Shown here: positions 30,419-37,875 of the stretch, piece by piece
Position numbering within the stretch: position 1 is the stretch's first letter
How the letters are laid out: every line of letters starts with the position of its first letter
Assembly (NCBI GenBank): GCA_027972325.1
Contig: JAPMOS010000265.1
Span: 1 to 37,875, forward strand
From: Paratrimastix pyriformis
Lineage: Eukaryota > Preaxostyla > Paratrimastigidae
DNA length: 37,875 nucleotides
Direction of reading: 5' to 3'
Notes under the pieces: model-generated
The model's database searches: none
Told to the model about the DNA's origin: nothing
The model's input: the letters and a program-made list of their open reading frames with translations, nothing else
Translations under genes and position numbers: made by a program

Positions 30419-30559
30419 CAGCGCGCACCACCCTTCGGCGTGTGACTGACCAGGGGGTGGGGAAGTTCCGCACCTCGGGCATTGCGCCTCTCTGGCACTG
30501 CACCTGGCTCTGCATTGCATCTCTCGGTCATTGCGCCTCTCGGGCATTACGCCTCTGAA
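30419..30559. repeat. Decayed 15-16 bp repeats (GCATTGCGCCTCTCGG)
   Basis: A looser continuation: units like GGGCATTGCGCCTCTC recur from about 30475 to 30556, probably an older part of the neighbouring array. It ends at the target site of retroposon copy 3. Confidence 0.55.
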
Positions 30560-30568
30560 GGAGAATGA

Positions 30569-32041
30569 CCCCCGGTTGAAGTCTCGGCGTTGCACGTTCC
30601 CTTTGCTCCGCGTTCTGCCCGTTTCTGGCCATGGAGATCGCCACTGAGCATGACGAGCTCAGTAAGGACGATTCCAACTTTATTATGGATCACGCCGAGA
30701 TCCAAAGTCGTGACGACCCTATGGTAGAGTATCTTCAAGATGAGTTGGGTCGGCATCTGTGGTCCCCCTCTTCAGCTCCATTGGACAAGCTCTCTCCTTG
30801 GATGCGTTTGGAGCTTATGAAGCTCTTCAGTTCATTGGTCGTCAATGAGCACCGTGCTCCACGCTATGAGATCATCGAACGCACGGTGCACATGCTGCTG
30901 GAGGACAATCCGAAGAAGCAGCCTGAAGCGATCAGCCAGTTTATTTTCCAACTTCTTGGGGCTTTATTGTTCCAGCAATCGAATGTGCGAACTTTCGACT
31001 GCCACGTGCCACAAGAATCATCGCGCGGCTCGTCTGTGGACAAACACCGCACACCGCCAGAACGAGTCCTCCTATCTGTTGGGGAGACTACATACCGTGG
31101 TCCAAAGCAACTTGGAGGTGGAGGTGGAACTCGCCACCCGATCATCGATGGCGATGGGGAAGAAGAGAGCCCGTTCCCCTTCTTCGAGCAATCCATTTGC
31201 CTCTTCCGCTGCCCCAAGAGCACCTCTCACCTTGGCGAACCCATTCGCCAAGCCGGCACCTGTTCCGGCTCCGACTTCATCTCATGCTCCGGCTTTTGCG
31301 CCTGCGCCTGCACCTGCACCTGCACCTGCACCTGCACCTGCACCTGCACCTGCACCTGCACCTGCACCTGCACCTGCACCTGTTGCTGCCCCTGTTGTTG
31401 CTGCCCCTGTTGCTGCCCCTGTTGTTGCCCCTGTTGCTGCCTCTGTTGCTGCTGGTGTGTCCCCTTTGTCTGCTGTGCCTGCTGCGCCCGCTCGTGCTAC
31501 CTCGACGCCCGACCATGCCGCTTCTGCCGTGCCTCCGAAGATTAGCCTCTCCGACCTCTCGCCTGTTGCCAACCGTGGGCCTTTGGGAAGGGAGCAACGT
31601 GTGTGGGGGTGGTGGATTCAGGGGCCCGTGCGCCTGTCCTACCGAGGTGGTAGGTCATGGTGGATGGGTTCCGCCCCCCCCTCAGGCTGGGTTCGGGAAT
31701 ATTTTTCGTTCTAACTGTTCTTGTCTTTTGCTTCCTTCGCCCCCTTTCATTGTTCCTCGTGTCCCGTGTCTCAGTGTTGGATCCTTTTGTCCCCCCTTGC
31801 CCCGTTCTTTCTTTTGATGTTCCTTCTGTTTGCTGTCAAGTGTTTGAACGATTCTGTTTCCTGGCGACATTCCAGTCTCTCTCTTTCCCGCCATGCCGTC
31901 TGTGCGCCTACCCCTGAGGGGGTGTAGGTCGGCATGTTACCCGCCGGTTTCGACCGGATGAACGGATTTTCTTCTGTTTCAGTTTTCTGTGTTTTGCGCG
32001 CAGTTACTGGCAGTCGAAATAGTATCACAACAACAACAACA
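30569..32041 (+). mobile_element. Non-LTR-type retroposon, copy 3 (1.47 kb)
   Basis: Same 5' start (five C then GGTTGAAG) and same (CAA)n tail as the other copies. Flanked by the 9 bp direct repeat GGAGAATGA (30560-30568 and 32042-32050; 10 bp if a shared A is counted). Closer to copy 2 than to copy 1 by the small length differences. Confidence 0.86.
30631..31714 (+). CDS. Retroposon-encoded protein, copy 3
   Basis: Frame from ATG 30631 plus the overlapping frame 30845-31714, as in copy 2. The (Pro-Ala)n tract is longer here. The candidate GT…AG intron is at 30985-31060. Family unknown. Confidence 0.5.
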
Positions 32042-32050
32042 GGAGAATGA

Positions 32051-32480
32051 AACTCTGGATGATCTTCCGGGTGGCGCATTCCCTTGGCCCGGATATATTG
32101 GTCACTTTCGCGGGACAACGCGCACTCGAGTCTGAGGAGAACACGTTGACCACCCTCACAGACTCGGAAGGCTTCTCTTCCGATCGCTCTGGCACAACCC
32201 GCCGGGTTCCCATCCGGGTTTGAACTGCGTGATGGGTTGCTCAAGGCGCGCGGGACTTGCTTGCTCGGACTGGGACGCGTGGTCTTGGTGACAGACCACT
32301 CAGATACTGTGGAGAGGAGCCTCTGCAAGTCAGCACCTGGGCCACGGTCCGACAACATTTTTTCAGCTCCACATCCGTTGACAGTTCAGGCTCATTACCA
32401 GGTGGCAAGTCGCGGGGCGGGAGCTTCCCCCAGGCACCCACCAGGTTACGCTGAATGCGGTTATCTTCCTTTTTGGACAT
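32051..32480 (-). CDS. Protein-like minus-strand region, unknown
   Basis: From an ATG at 32480 (MSKKEDNRIQRNLVGAWG…) the minus strand has an open frame to 32241. An overlapping frame below it (starting near 32358, MLSDRGPGADLQRLLS…) is also protein-like, with charged helices and the segment ALSRESDQYIRAKGMRHPED before it meets the retroposon tail. I do not recognise the family. It may be a decayed element gene or a host gene fragment. Its N-terminal 18 codons are duplicated at about 11910-11962. Confidence 0.4.
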
Positions 32481-32836
32481 GGCACACGGCTTGAACTCTC
32501 TCATTGACAATGTGCTCGTGCGTCATGCGCGCCGATTGCAAGCATGAGCGTCATGGGACGCCCGCCCTCGTCACATCGAGTTGGGGCGAGCTCAAAATTG
32601 GTATCACCGGTCATCGCCCAACAGCCGGAGTACTACTACACAGCCCCCGTCGTGGGAGACCCGGAGGCACGGGACTCGTCTGCGCCACCATCCTCGCACG
32701 AAATGATCTCACTCGGGTGTTTTCCGGCAGGCGCCCCATCGGGGACAGACTCACTCGCCCTGGAGGCCATGAGTGAAGGTCCCCTGATTCAGCACAGTTC
32801 CTCAGCATTGATTGGGAACGCATGATGCCTCCGCCG
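32437..32836 (+). repeat. Segment Y, direct-orientation copy
   Basis: Reverse-complement duplicate of about 11543-11962. Its right edge CCTCCGCCG is followed directly by the outer edge of a DIRS-b left end; in the 11.5 kb copy the same edge continues into other DNA (GACGGGGAAGC). The latter is therefore the empty site for this insertion. Confidence 0.7.
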
Positions 32837-32990
32837 TTCAGCCTCGGAGCCTCGGCGAACGAGTAATCAATCTCGACGACCTTCATCTTCCCAAACCCCC
32901 AGGAAAATAGACATCACGTCAGGCAACGCAAAAAGCGGCACTGACCACAAATCGAAAGAAATTCCATGTCAGCTGACACGGATAGTGTAC
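32837..32990 (+). repeat. DIRS-b left terminal repeat
   Basis: The outer edge is TTCAGCCTCGGAGCCTCGG, followed by CGAACGAGTAATCAATCTCG, TCTTCCCAAACCCCCAGG and AAAATAGACATCACGTCAGG, then CGGCACTGACC and the dyad TGTCAGCTGACA. This is the left partner of the right repeat at 11963-12110. Confidence 0.72.
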
Positions 32991-33041
32991 CCTGCCCTTT
33001 GCGTTTCGCACGCTTCAAGACGCATCCCTATTGGGCAAAGA

Positions 33042-34704
33042 ATGGATCAAGCAGATCAACAAGCAACACCACAACAACAGACCCAGCAGCAACAGGGGCC
33101 CGCCCTTGACCCTGAACATCCGGCCAACCCTGGCCCCCAAACCCAACCTCCTGACCCTGAAGGCGACACTGGAGCGGAGGGTGACAGCTCTCTGTTGGGT
33201 GCAACAAATCCTGAAGAAAAAGAAGGTGAAAGCGATCAAGATCAAGAGGAAGTCGGACAATACTACTTCGATACTCTCCAACAGATCTATTTCAAACCAA
33301 CGGCCAAGTTACCGGACATCTTTGCGAAGGAGGCCCCGACAAAAGGTGGTGACTCCTCCAACCTTACCAGAAAGAGAAGCACAGACTTTGCAGATGCTGG
33401 GGCTGCAATTCAATCGTCTTCAACACGAAGCACCGACACAAGAGGAATTCGCTCGCGTTGTTCACGTCGGCCGCGCGTTTCCCAACTTTCGAGACCAAGG
33501 CAAGGCCGATCCTGCAGTTGCACCACCAGTGAGTGCCTTACGCCTCATTGATCCAGACCTGCGGAAGGCGGCGACTCAACGGGACAGTGCGCTGGCTCGG
33601 GCTACAGCAGGGGTGTTCTCCGCTATGCGCCCTCTACAGACTCTGGTGGCACTCGCCAACCTTTCGACGGCATCATCGCCGTCTGAGCTCTCATTCGAGG
33701 CCGCTCGAAACCTTGGCATCCTGGCTCTGGATGCCCTCAAGGAAACGACGAGGACCCTTAGCGACCTCCGCCGGAGCGAGTGGCGCCCACTGTGCCGGCT
33801 GGAGGACGGGACGAAGATGCCCGAGGCCTGCATCATCGAGGCCAGCGAGCTGGAGGCTTTGAAGAACAAAGCCACGACGGCCACCGAGGCCAGGAAAAAG
33901 CCACTAAACCCGGGTCTGCCCATGGCCTCCTCTGCCACACTGGGTGTGGACACGGGCACTCAAAAACACCAAGTCAAACAGCACGGACTACCTCTGGGTT
34001 ATTCCAAAGTCAAGACGGCGCAAGAAAACCCACTTTCTGTCCCCAGAATTTTGTCTGCCCTCGGGTCCTCCGTTGGCGCACGCTTTTCGACCAACCTCGT
34101 TGGCCTTATCATCACAGAGCCCACAACCAACTGGGGTCACAGAAGGCTCATTGGCATTCAATTCGGGTGCAGCCCCTCCTTTTCCTCGCTCCGTGGCGTT
34201 GTCTTGCCAAGAGACACGTTACAATCAACAAGAAGAAAAGGTGAAGGGTCTGCTGCTCACCAACTCGCACCGCACAATGCTGAAATACTCGATACTCATC
34301 AGTCTTTGGTCCGGGAAGCCAGTCCTTGTGGTGTTCCACTCGGCACAACCGTGGCTAAACTGGAAACAACTTCTGCACCAGTTCCACCGGCACCGGACGT
34401 ATCAGCACCGGTGATCACACCCTCGCAGGCGTCGTCGCCAGCACTCGGAGAGGCAGTCTGTATGAGCCCTACCGCACAGTCACTCTCACACTCAGAGCAG
34501 GACAAGGCAACAAAGCCCGTGGGGCAGTCGGGGCGGGCCTGGGGGTCCAGTCCAGGCTCTGACGGGTCGATGGAGGGAACATCACCCAGGGAGACTCGCG
34601 GCATGGGAACACTACCCACCGGAACCCTCCGCGCGAGGACATTACCCCAGGTGAGGCAGGCACTCACCGGAGAGACCCCGAAGAGGGGCAGCACACGGTG
34701 CTGA
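33042..34704 (+). pseudogene. DIRS-b Gag-like region (fossil)
   Basis: Contains the same acidic/Gln-rich N-terminus and helical core (IDPDLRKAATQRDSALARAT; ARNLGILALDALKETTR; then LSDLRRSEWRPLCRLEDG) as the inverted copy. It continues beyond the point where that copy is cut, into a Lys-rich segment and a Pro/Ser-rich, poorly ordered tail. Resemblance to DIRS ORF1/Gag is by pattern (a D-L-x(6)-D-x2-L helix and a later hydrophobic helix with RR), not by a search. Confidence 0.55.
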
Positions 34705-34955
34705 CGGAAGGACATGCGGAGGCGATCTCGTCGGGCAAACCTGAAACCCTCATGGAGGTCTGCGAGGTTGGGGACTCGGAACAGCAACTCACACCCCAGG
34801 TTAGCGTCGTCACCTCAGCGGGGCGAGCGTCACCCAAGGAGGTCCCGAACGTGGGGGCTACACAGAGACCGGCGAGAAGGATCCGCCGACCTTGGGCGAG
34901 GGGTTTGTGAACCCGAGACGGACCGATACACAGTCAGAGGCGGTCACACTCCCCA

Positions 34956-35678
34956 ATGCGGGGACACGCGGGGAGGTCTGCGAGGCAGGGTCCCGGAAAC
35001 ACCCACTCACACGTTCCGCTAGCGTTGGCGGTGAAGCTCATGCACCTCAGTGGCGGAGGCAGCGACTCGCGTCCCCACCACCCCCTCCGGTACGGGTGCG
35101 GGGTGGGGGGCGCCCCTGGGGGTGGCGCCGATAAAAGTAACCCCCAAAACGGCCAGATCAAATGGCAGGGCAAGACCTACCTGGCCCGGGAGTGGGACCA
35201 GAGCAAGGGAGGGCGGCAGCAGTCTGTCCAGCACACCTGCACCACCCTTCATGCACTCCCTCACCCCTCCGCCCCGTCTTGTTCCCGCTCTCCCCCCACA
35301 ACCCCGTCACGGGACCGGAGGAGGGTGCCAAGTCCCGGGAGGGCAGGCACCCAACTCGGGAACCCACTCACCCCCCACCCCTCAGGGGAAACTCTGCCTC
35401 ACCCCATAACACGGCCCAAGGGGGCTCAGCTCGGGGGGGAGGGACAGTCCCAACCCCTGGGGGGGAGGGACCCCTTCCTTCTCGGACTGGACCCTCAATG
35501 GGACCGGGAGCAGGCCAAACTGCGGCTGCTGGCACAGCACCCACCTCGGGGACCACTGGCAGGCAGGCTGGCTCGGCACCGGGAGGAGTGGTTGGCCCTC
35601 AGACCACCTCGGGAAGTGGCACAGGTGGTATCGGAAGGGTTTCACATCCCGTTCAACATAGCAGGTCACTTAAGCTAA
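34956..35678 (+). pseudogene. Start of DIRS-type reverse transcriptase frame (fossil)
   Basis: The last 38 codons (35562-35675) read GRLARHREEWLAL…REVAQVVSEGFHIPF. This is the characteristic leader of DIRS-type reverse transcriptases (G-R-L-x(6)-W, then V-x3-G-[YF]-x-I-P-F). The preceding Pro/Gly-rich 200 codons look like linker. The catalytic palm is not present because the element ends here. Confidence 0.6.
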
Positions 35679-35680
35679 AC

Positions 35681-35958
35681 TAAACGCGATGTTACGCACG
35701 ATACGTGGGTTTTTTACCCGACGGGGTGTCCGATTTTTTTCGGGGAGGCTGCGGAAGACCGAATCGGACCTCCGACCCTATAGGGGGGTTATTCCGGCAG
35801 GTCTTCCGGAGATATCCACCATTCCCGAAAATCGTGTCTGACCAACCCCTCCGGGGTGATAGCCACCGCAAAATGGGTGGTTTCCGCAAATCCCCAGGGT
35901 GACCCCGTAACACGAATTCGCGTTGGGTACCCTGAAACGCATCACGTAAACGCGATGT
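35681..35958. mobile_element. 254 bp insert flanked by 12 bp direct repeats
   Basis: TAAACGCGATGT occurs at 35681-35692 and again at 35947-35958, enclosing 254 bp with its own structure: CGGAAGACC (35752-35760) pairs with GGTCTTCCG (35800-35808), and runs such as TTTTTTACCCGACGGGGTG. It has no convincing terminal inverted repeat and no tail. It could be a small transposon with an unusually long target duplication, or the remains of a tandem repeat. Confidence 0.45.
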
Positions 35959-35973
35959 GGCAAAAAACGGGAT

Positions 35974-36040
35974 CCCATAATTTTCCCATAATTTTCCCAT
36001 AAAAAAATTATGGGAAGGTTCCCATAAAAAAAATTATGGG
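35974..36040. repeat. AT-rich inverted repeat (CCCATAATTTT / AAAATTATGGG)
   Basis: Three CCCATAATTTT-type units on the left face two AAAAATTATGGG units on the right, able to fold as a cruciform or hairpin. No coding. Confidence 0.8.
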
Positions 36041-36133
36041 ACGTCCCTTTCACTCCGCGCCTTCCCATTCCACCCGAACTCCATCAAAAACAGAGTTGTT
36101 TCCCGCCGAAAAATTTCCCGCCGAAAAATCCCG

Positions 36134-36205
36134 CGCAACAGTAGCTCAACAGTAGAACGGCAGCTTGCAATGCCCAAGGTCGTGAGATCTAAACCGAGCG
36201 CCCCC
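36134..36205 (+). other. Degenerate tRNA-like sequence (A box and B box)
   Basis: AGTAGCTCAACAGTAGAACG resembles an A-box/D-arm, CTTGCAA an anticodon loop (TGC, alanine-like), and GGTCGTGAGATCTAAACC a degenerate T-arm (compare GGTCGTGAGTTCGAACC). The acceptor stem does not pair, so this is a tRNA-derived pseudogene or SINE head rather than a working tRNA. Confidence 0.5.
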
Positions 36206-36229
36206 AAATTTATTTTCCAATGAAGAAAA

Positions 36230-36305
36230 AATCGCGCCCCCACGGATCGAACCCCTGACACTGAGATTGCAAATCACACAACTCGCCACTGTACCACAGA
36301 AACTT
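36230..36305 (-). other. tRNA-like sequence with Pol III terminator, minus strand
   Basis: On the minus strand: TGGTACAGTGGCGAG (A box), an anticodon arm with loop TTTGCAA (TGC), then GGGGTTCGATCC (a good B box), and 15 bases later a TTTTTT run, a Pol III terminator. One mismatch in the anticodon stem and no acceptor pairing argue for a tRNA-like or SINE-type gene. It faces the copy at 36134-36205 at a distance of about 25 bp. Confidence 0.55.
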
Positions 36306-36369
36306 TGTTGAAAAACCAAGCCGGAAAAATGGTTTAAATAGGCAGGTTTCGGCTGTGCGGCACAGCCAG

Positions 36370-37875
36370 GCCAGCCAGAGGATCTGGAAAAGAAGGGGAG
36401 AAGAAGGGGAAGCAGCGGAGCGAAAAGAGGAGGGTGAGGGAGAGCATGGGGAAGTGGGAGCAGGGGAGAGAGCGGGACGAGGGAGGAGGGAGGAGGGGAG
36501 GGTGAGGAGAGGAGGAGGTGAAGGGAGCAGGAGAGAGCGAGAGGAGGGTGAGGGAGCAGGAGAGAGCGAGAGGAGGAGGGTGAGGGTGATTGAGAGCGAG
36601 AGGAGGGAGGGTGAGGGTGATTGAGAGCGAGAGGGTGAAGGAGAACAGGGAGGGCGAGGGAGAGAGCAGGTGAGGGTGAGGGAGCAGGGGGAGAGTGAGA
36701 GGAGGAGGGAGCAGGGGAGAGTGAGAGGAGGAGGGACCAGGGGAGAGTGAGAGGAGGAGGGACCAGGGGAGAGTGAGAGGAGGAGGGAGCAGGGGAGAGT
36801 GAGAGGAGGAGGGAGCAGGGGAGAGTGAGAGGAGGAGGGACCAGGGGAGAGTGAGAGGAGGAGGGAGCAGGGGAGAGTGAGAGGAGGAGGGACCAGGGGA
36901 GAGTGAGAGGAGGAGGGACCAGGGGAGAGATGGAGAGCGGAGAGAGCGAAAGGAGGGGGGAGAGCAGGTGAGGGAGAGCAGGTGAGGGAGAGGAGGAGGG
37001 GTGAGGAGTGGAGGGTGGAGGGTGAAGAGGGCGAGAGGAGGGTGAGGGAGAACAGGAGGTGAGGGAAGAGCGAGAGAGCGAAAGGAGGGTGAAGGAGAGC
37101 AGGAGAGGTGAGGAGAGCAGGTGAGGGTGAGGGAGAGGGAGAGGAGGGGAGTGAATGAGAGCGAGAGGGTGAGGGAGAGCAGGGGAGGGTGATGGAGAGA
37201 GCAGGTGAGGGGGAGGAGAGGAGGGGAGAGCAGGAGAGAGCGAGAGGAGGGAGAGGGAGAGCGAGAGGAGGAGAGCAGGTGAGGGAGAGCAGGTGAGGGA
37301 GAGCATGTGAGGGAGAGCATGTGAGGGAGAGCATGTGAGGGAGAGCATGTGAGGGAGAGCAGGTGAGGGTGAGCGAGAGGTGAGGTGAGGAGAGCAGGAG
37401 AGAGCGAAAGGAGGAGCGAAAGGAGGGAGGGTGGAGGGTGAATGAGAGCGAGAGGAGGGCGAATGAGAGCGAGAGGAGGGCGAGAGGAGGGTGAGGGAAG
37501 AGCGAGAGGGAGGATGAGGGAGAGGAGGGTGAGGAGAGGAGGGAGGGTGAGGAGTGAGGAGGGTGAGAGGGAGAAGCGGAGAGGAGGAGGGAGAGCAAGC
37601 AGGAGAGGGTGCGAGAGGAGCAGGAGGAGGGCGAGGAGCAGAGGAAGCGAGAGGAGAGAGTGAGAGAGCGAAAGGGGGGCGAGGGAGAGCAGAAGGGAGA
37701 GCGAGAGGAGGAGGGGAGAGGAGGGGAGGGTGAGGGAGGGGAGCGGAGGAGGTGAGGGAGAGGAGGGTGAGGGTGAGGGAGGCGGTGAAGGAAGAGCGAG
37801 GAGGGTGAGGGAGAGCAGAAAGGGAGGGTGAGGGAGAGCCAGGTGGAGGGTGAGGGAGAGCAGGTGAGGGTGAGG
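36370..37875. repeat. Purine-rich minisatellite field (GAGGGAGAGCAGG-type)
   Basis: Homopurine on the plus strand with drifting units such as GGTGAGGGAGAGCA, continuing to the window edge. The 462- and 400-codon minus-strand frames made of Leu-Ser-Pro repeats are composition artefacts. Confidence 0.95.
36691..36928. repeat. 26-bp tandem array, about 9 copies
   Basis: A regular higher-order unit, GAGTGAGAGGAGGAGGGAMC followed by AGGGGA, with alternation of GAGC and GACC variants among copies. The cleanest array inside the terminal purine field. Confidence 0.9.

Larger units (their letters stand above)
32837..35680 (+). mobile_element. DIRS-b fossil, left part (Gag-like region and RT leader)
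   Basis: The left terminal repeat (32837 to about 32990) is followed by a Gag-like region (from 33042), a long weakly conserved stretch and the start of a DIRS-type pol frame (to 35675). The element stops abruptly near 35680, so everything from the reverse transcriptase palm onward, including recombinase and right end, is missing. It looks broken in a small number of places besides the truncation. The 5' 0.93 kb is near-identical to the inverted copy at 26064-26997. Confidence 0.7.

Noticed and set aside
36134-36305. Functional tRNA-Ala genes
   Set aside because: The acceptor stems do not pair and the arms have mismatches, so only the internal promoter boxes and loops are tRNA-like.
36146-37598. 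462- and 400-codon Leu/Ser/Pro-rich frames on the minus strand
   Set aside because: Translation of the purine-rich minisatellite; overlapping frames give the same kind of protein, so composition explains them.

Overview
The window looks like repeat-rich nuclear DNA from a eukaryote, probably a microbial alga or other protist. The grounds are one GT-AG spliced gene model, many minisatellites, nested retroelements, a TA-flanked DNA transposon and tRNA-like sequences with a Pol III-type terminator. Base composition swings from almost pure purine arrays to GC-rich and AT-rich blocks. I cannot name the species from sequence alone. There are no bacterial operons, CRISPR arrays or rRNA genes.

Layout. 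Bases 1-1690 and 36370-37875 are purine-rich minisatellite arrays of similar type, at both ends of the window. Bases 1691-4592 are G-rich low-complexity DNA with several short tandem arrays. Bases 4593-5527 hold the one ordinary gene model, two exons and about 270 residues, of unknown function. Nearly everything from 5691 to 35680 is mobile DNA.

The mobile part is explained by three kinds of element. (1) Two diverged families of DIRS-like (tyrosine-recombinase) retroelement fossils, called DIRS-a and DIRS-b here. Each has a left and a right terminal repeat, plus an internal block complementary to the outer edges of both ends, which is the hallmark 'internal complementary region' of DIRS elements. 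DIRS-b supplies a Gag-like protein, the leader of a DIRS-type reverse transcriptase and a tyrosine-recombinase C-terminus. A DIRS-a element (13398-26063, containing a tandem duplication of its right 4.1 kb) sits inside an inverted DIRS-b element (11963-26997). Further partial copies lie at 5691-9720 (DIRS-a right part), 27241-29930 (DIRS-a left part) and 32837-35680 (DIRS-b left part). (2) A 1.47-1.49 kb retroposon present three times in the same orientation (10023-11508, 20392-21861, 30569-32041). Each copy starts at the same C-run, ends in a (CAA)n tail and is flanked by its own 9-11 bp target-site duplication. This is the signature of target-primed (non-LTR type) retroposition of a protein-coding RNA. 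(3) A 1255 bp TA-flanked terminal-inverted-repeat element (27997-29251) inserted in the DIRS-a copy.

Likely order of events: DIRS-a entered DIRS-b, the right part of DIRS-a was duplicated in tandem, and the young retroposon then landed in the terminal repeat of one duplicate but not the other. The retroposon copies are nearly identical to each other, so they are the youngest layer. The most novel points are the retroposon, with its two conserved overlapping reading frames, and the DIRS-like families that carry 0.9-1.6 kb of extra sequence between the internal complementary region and the right end.
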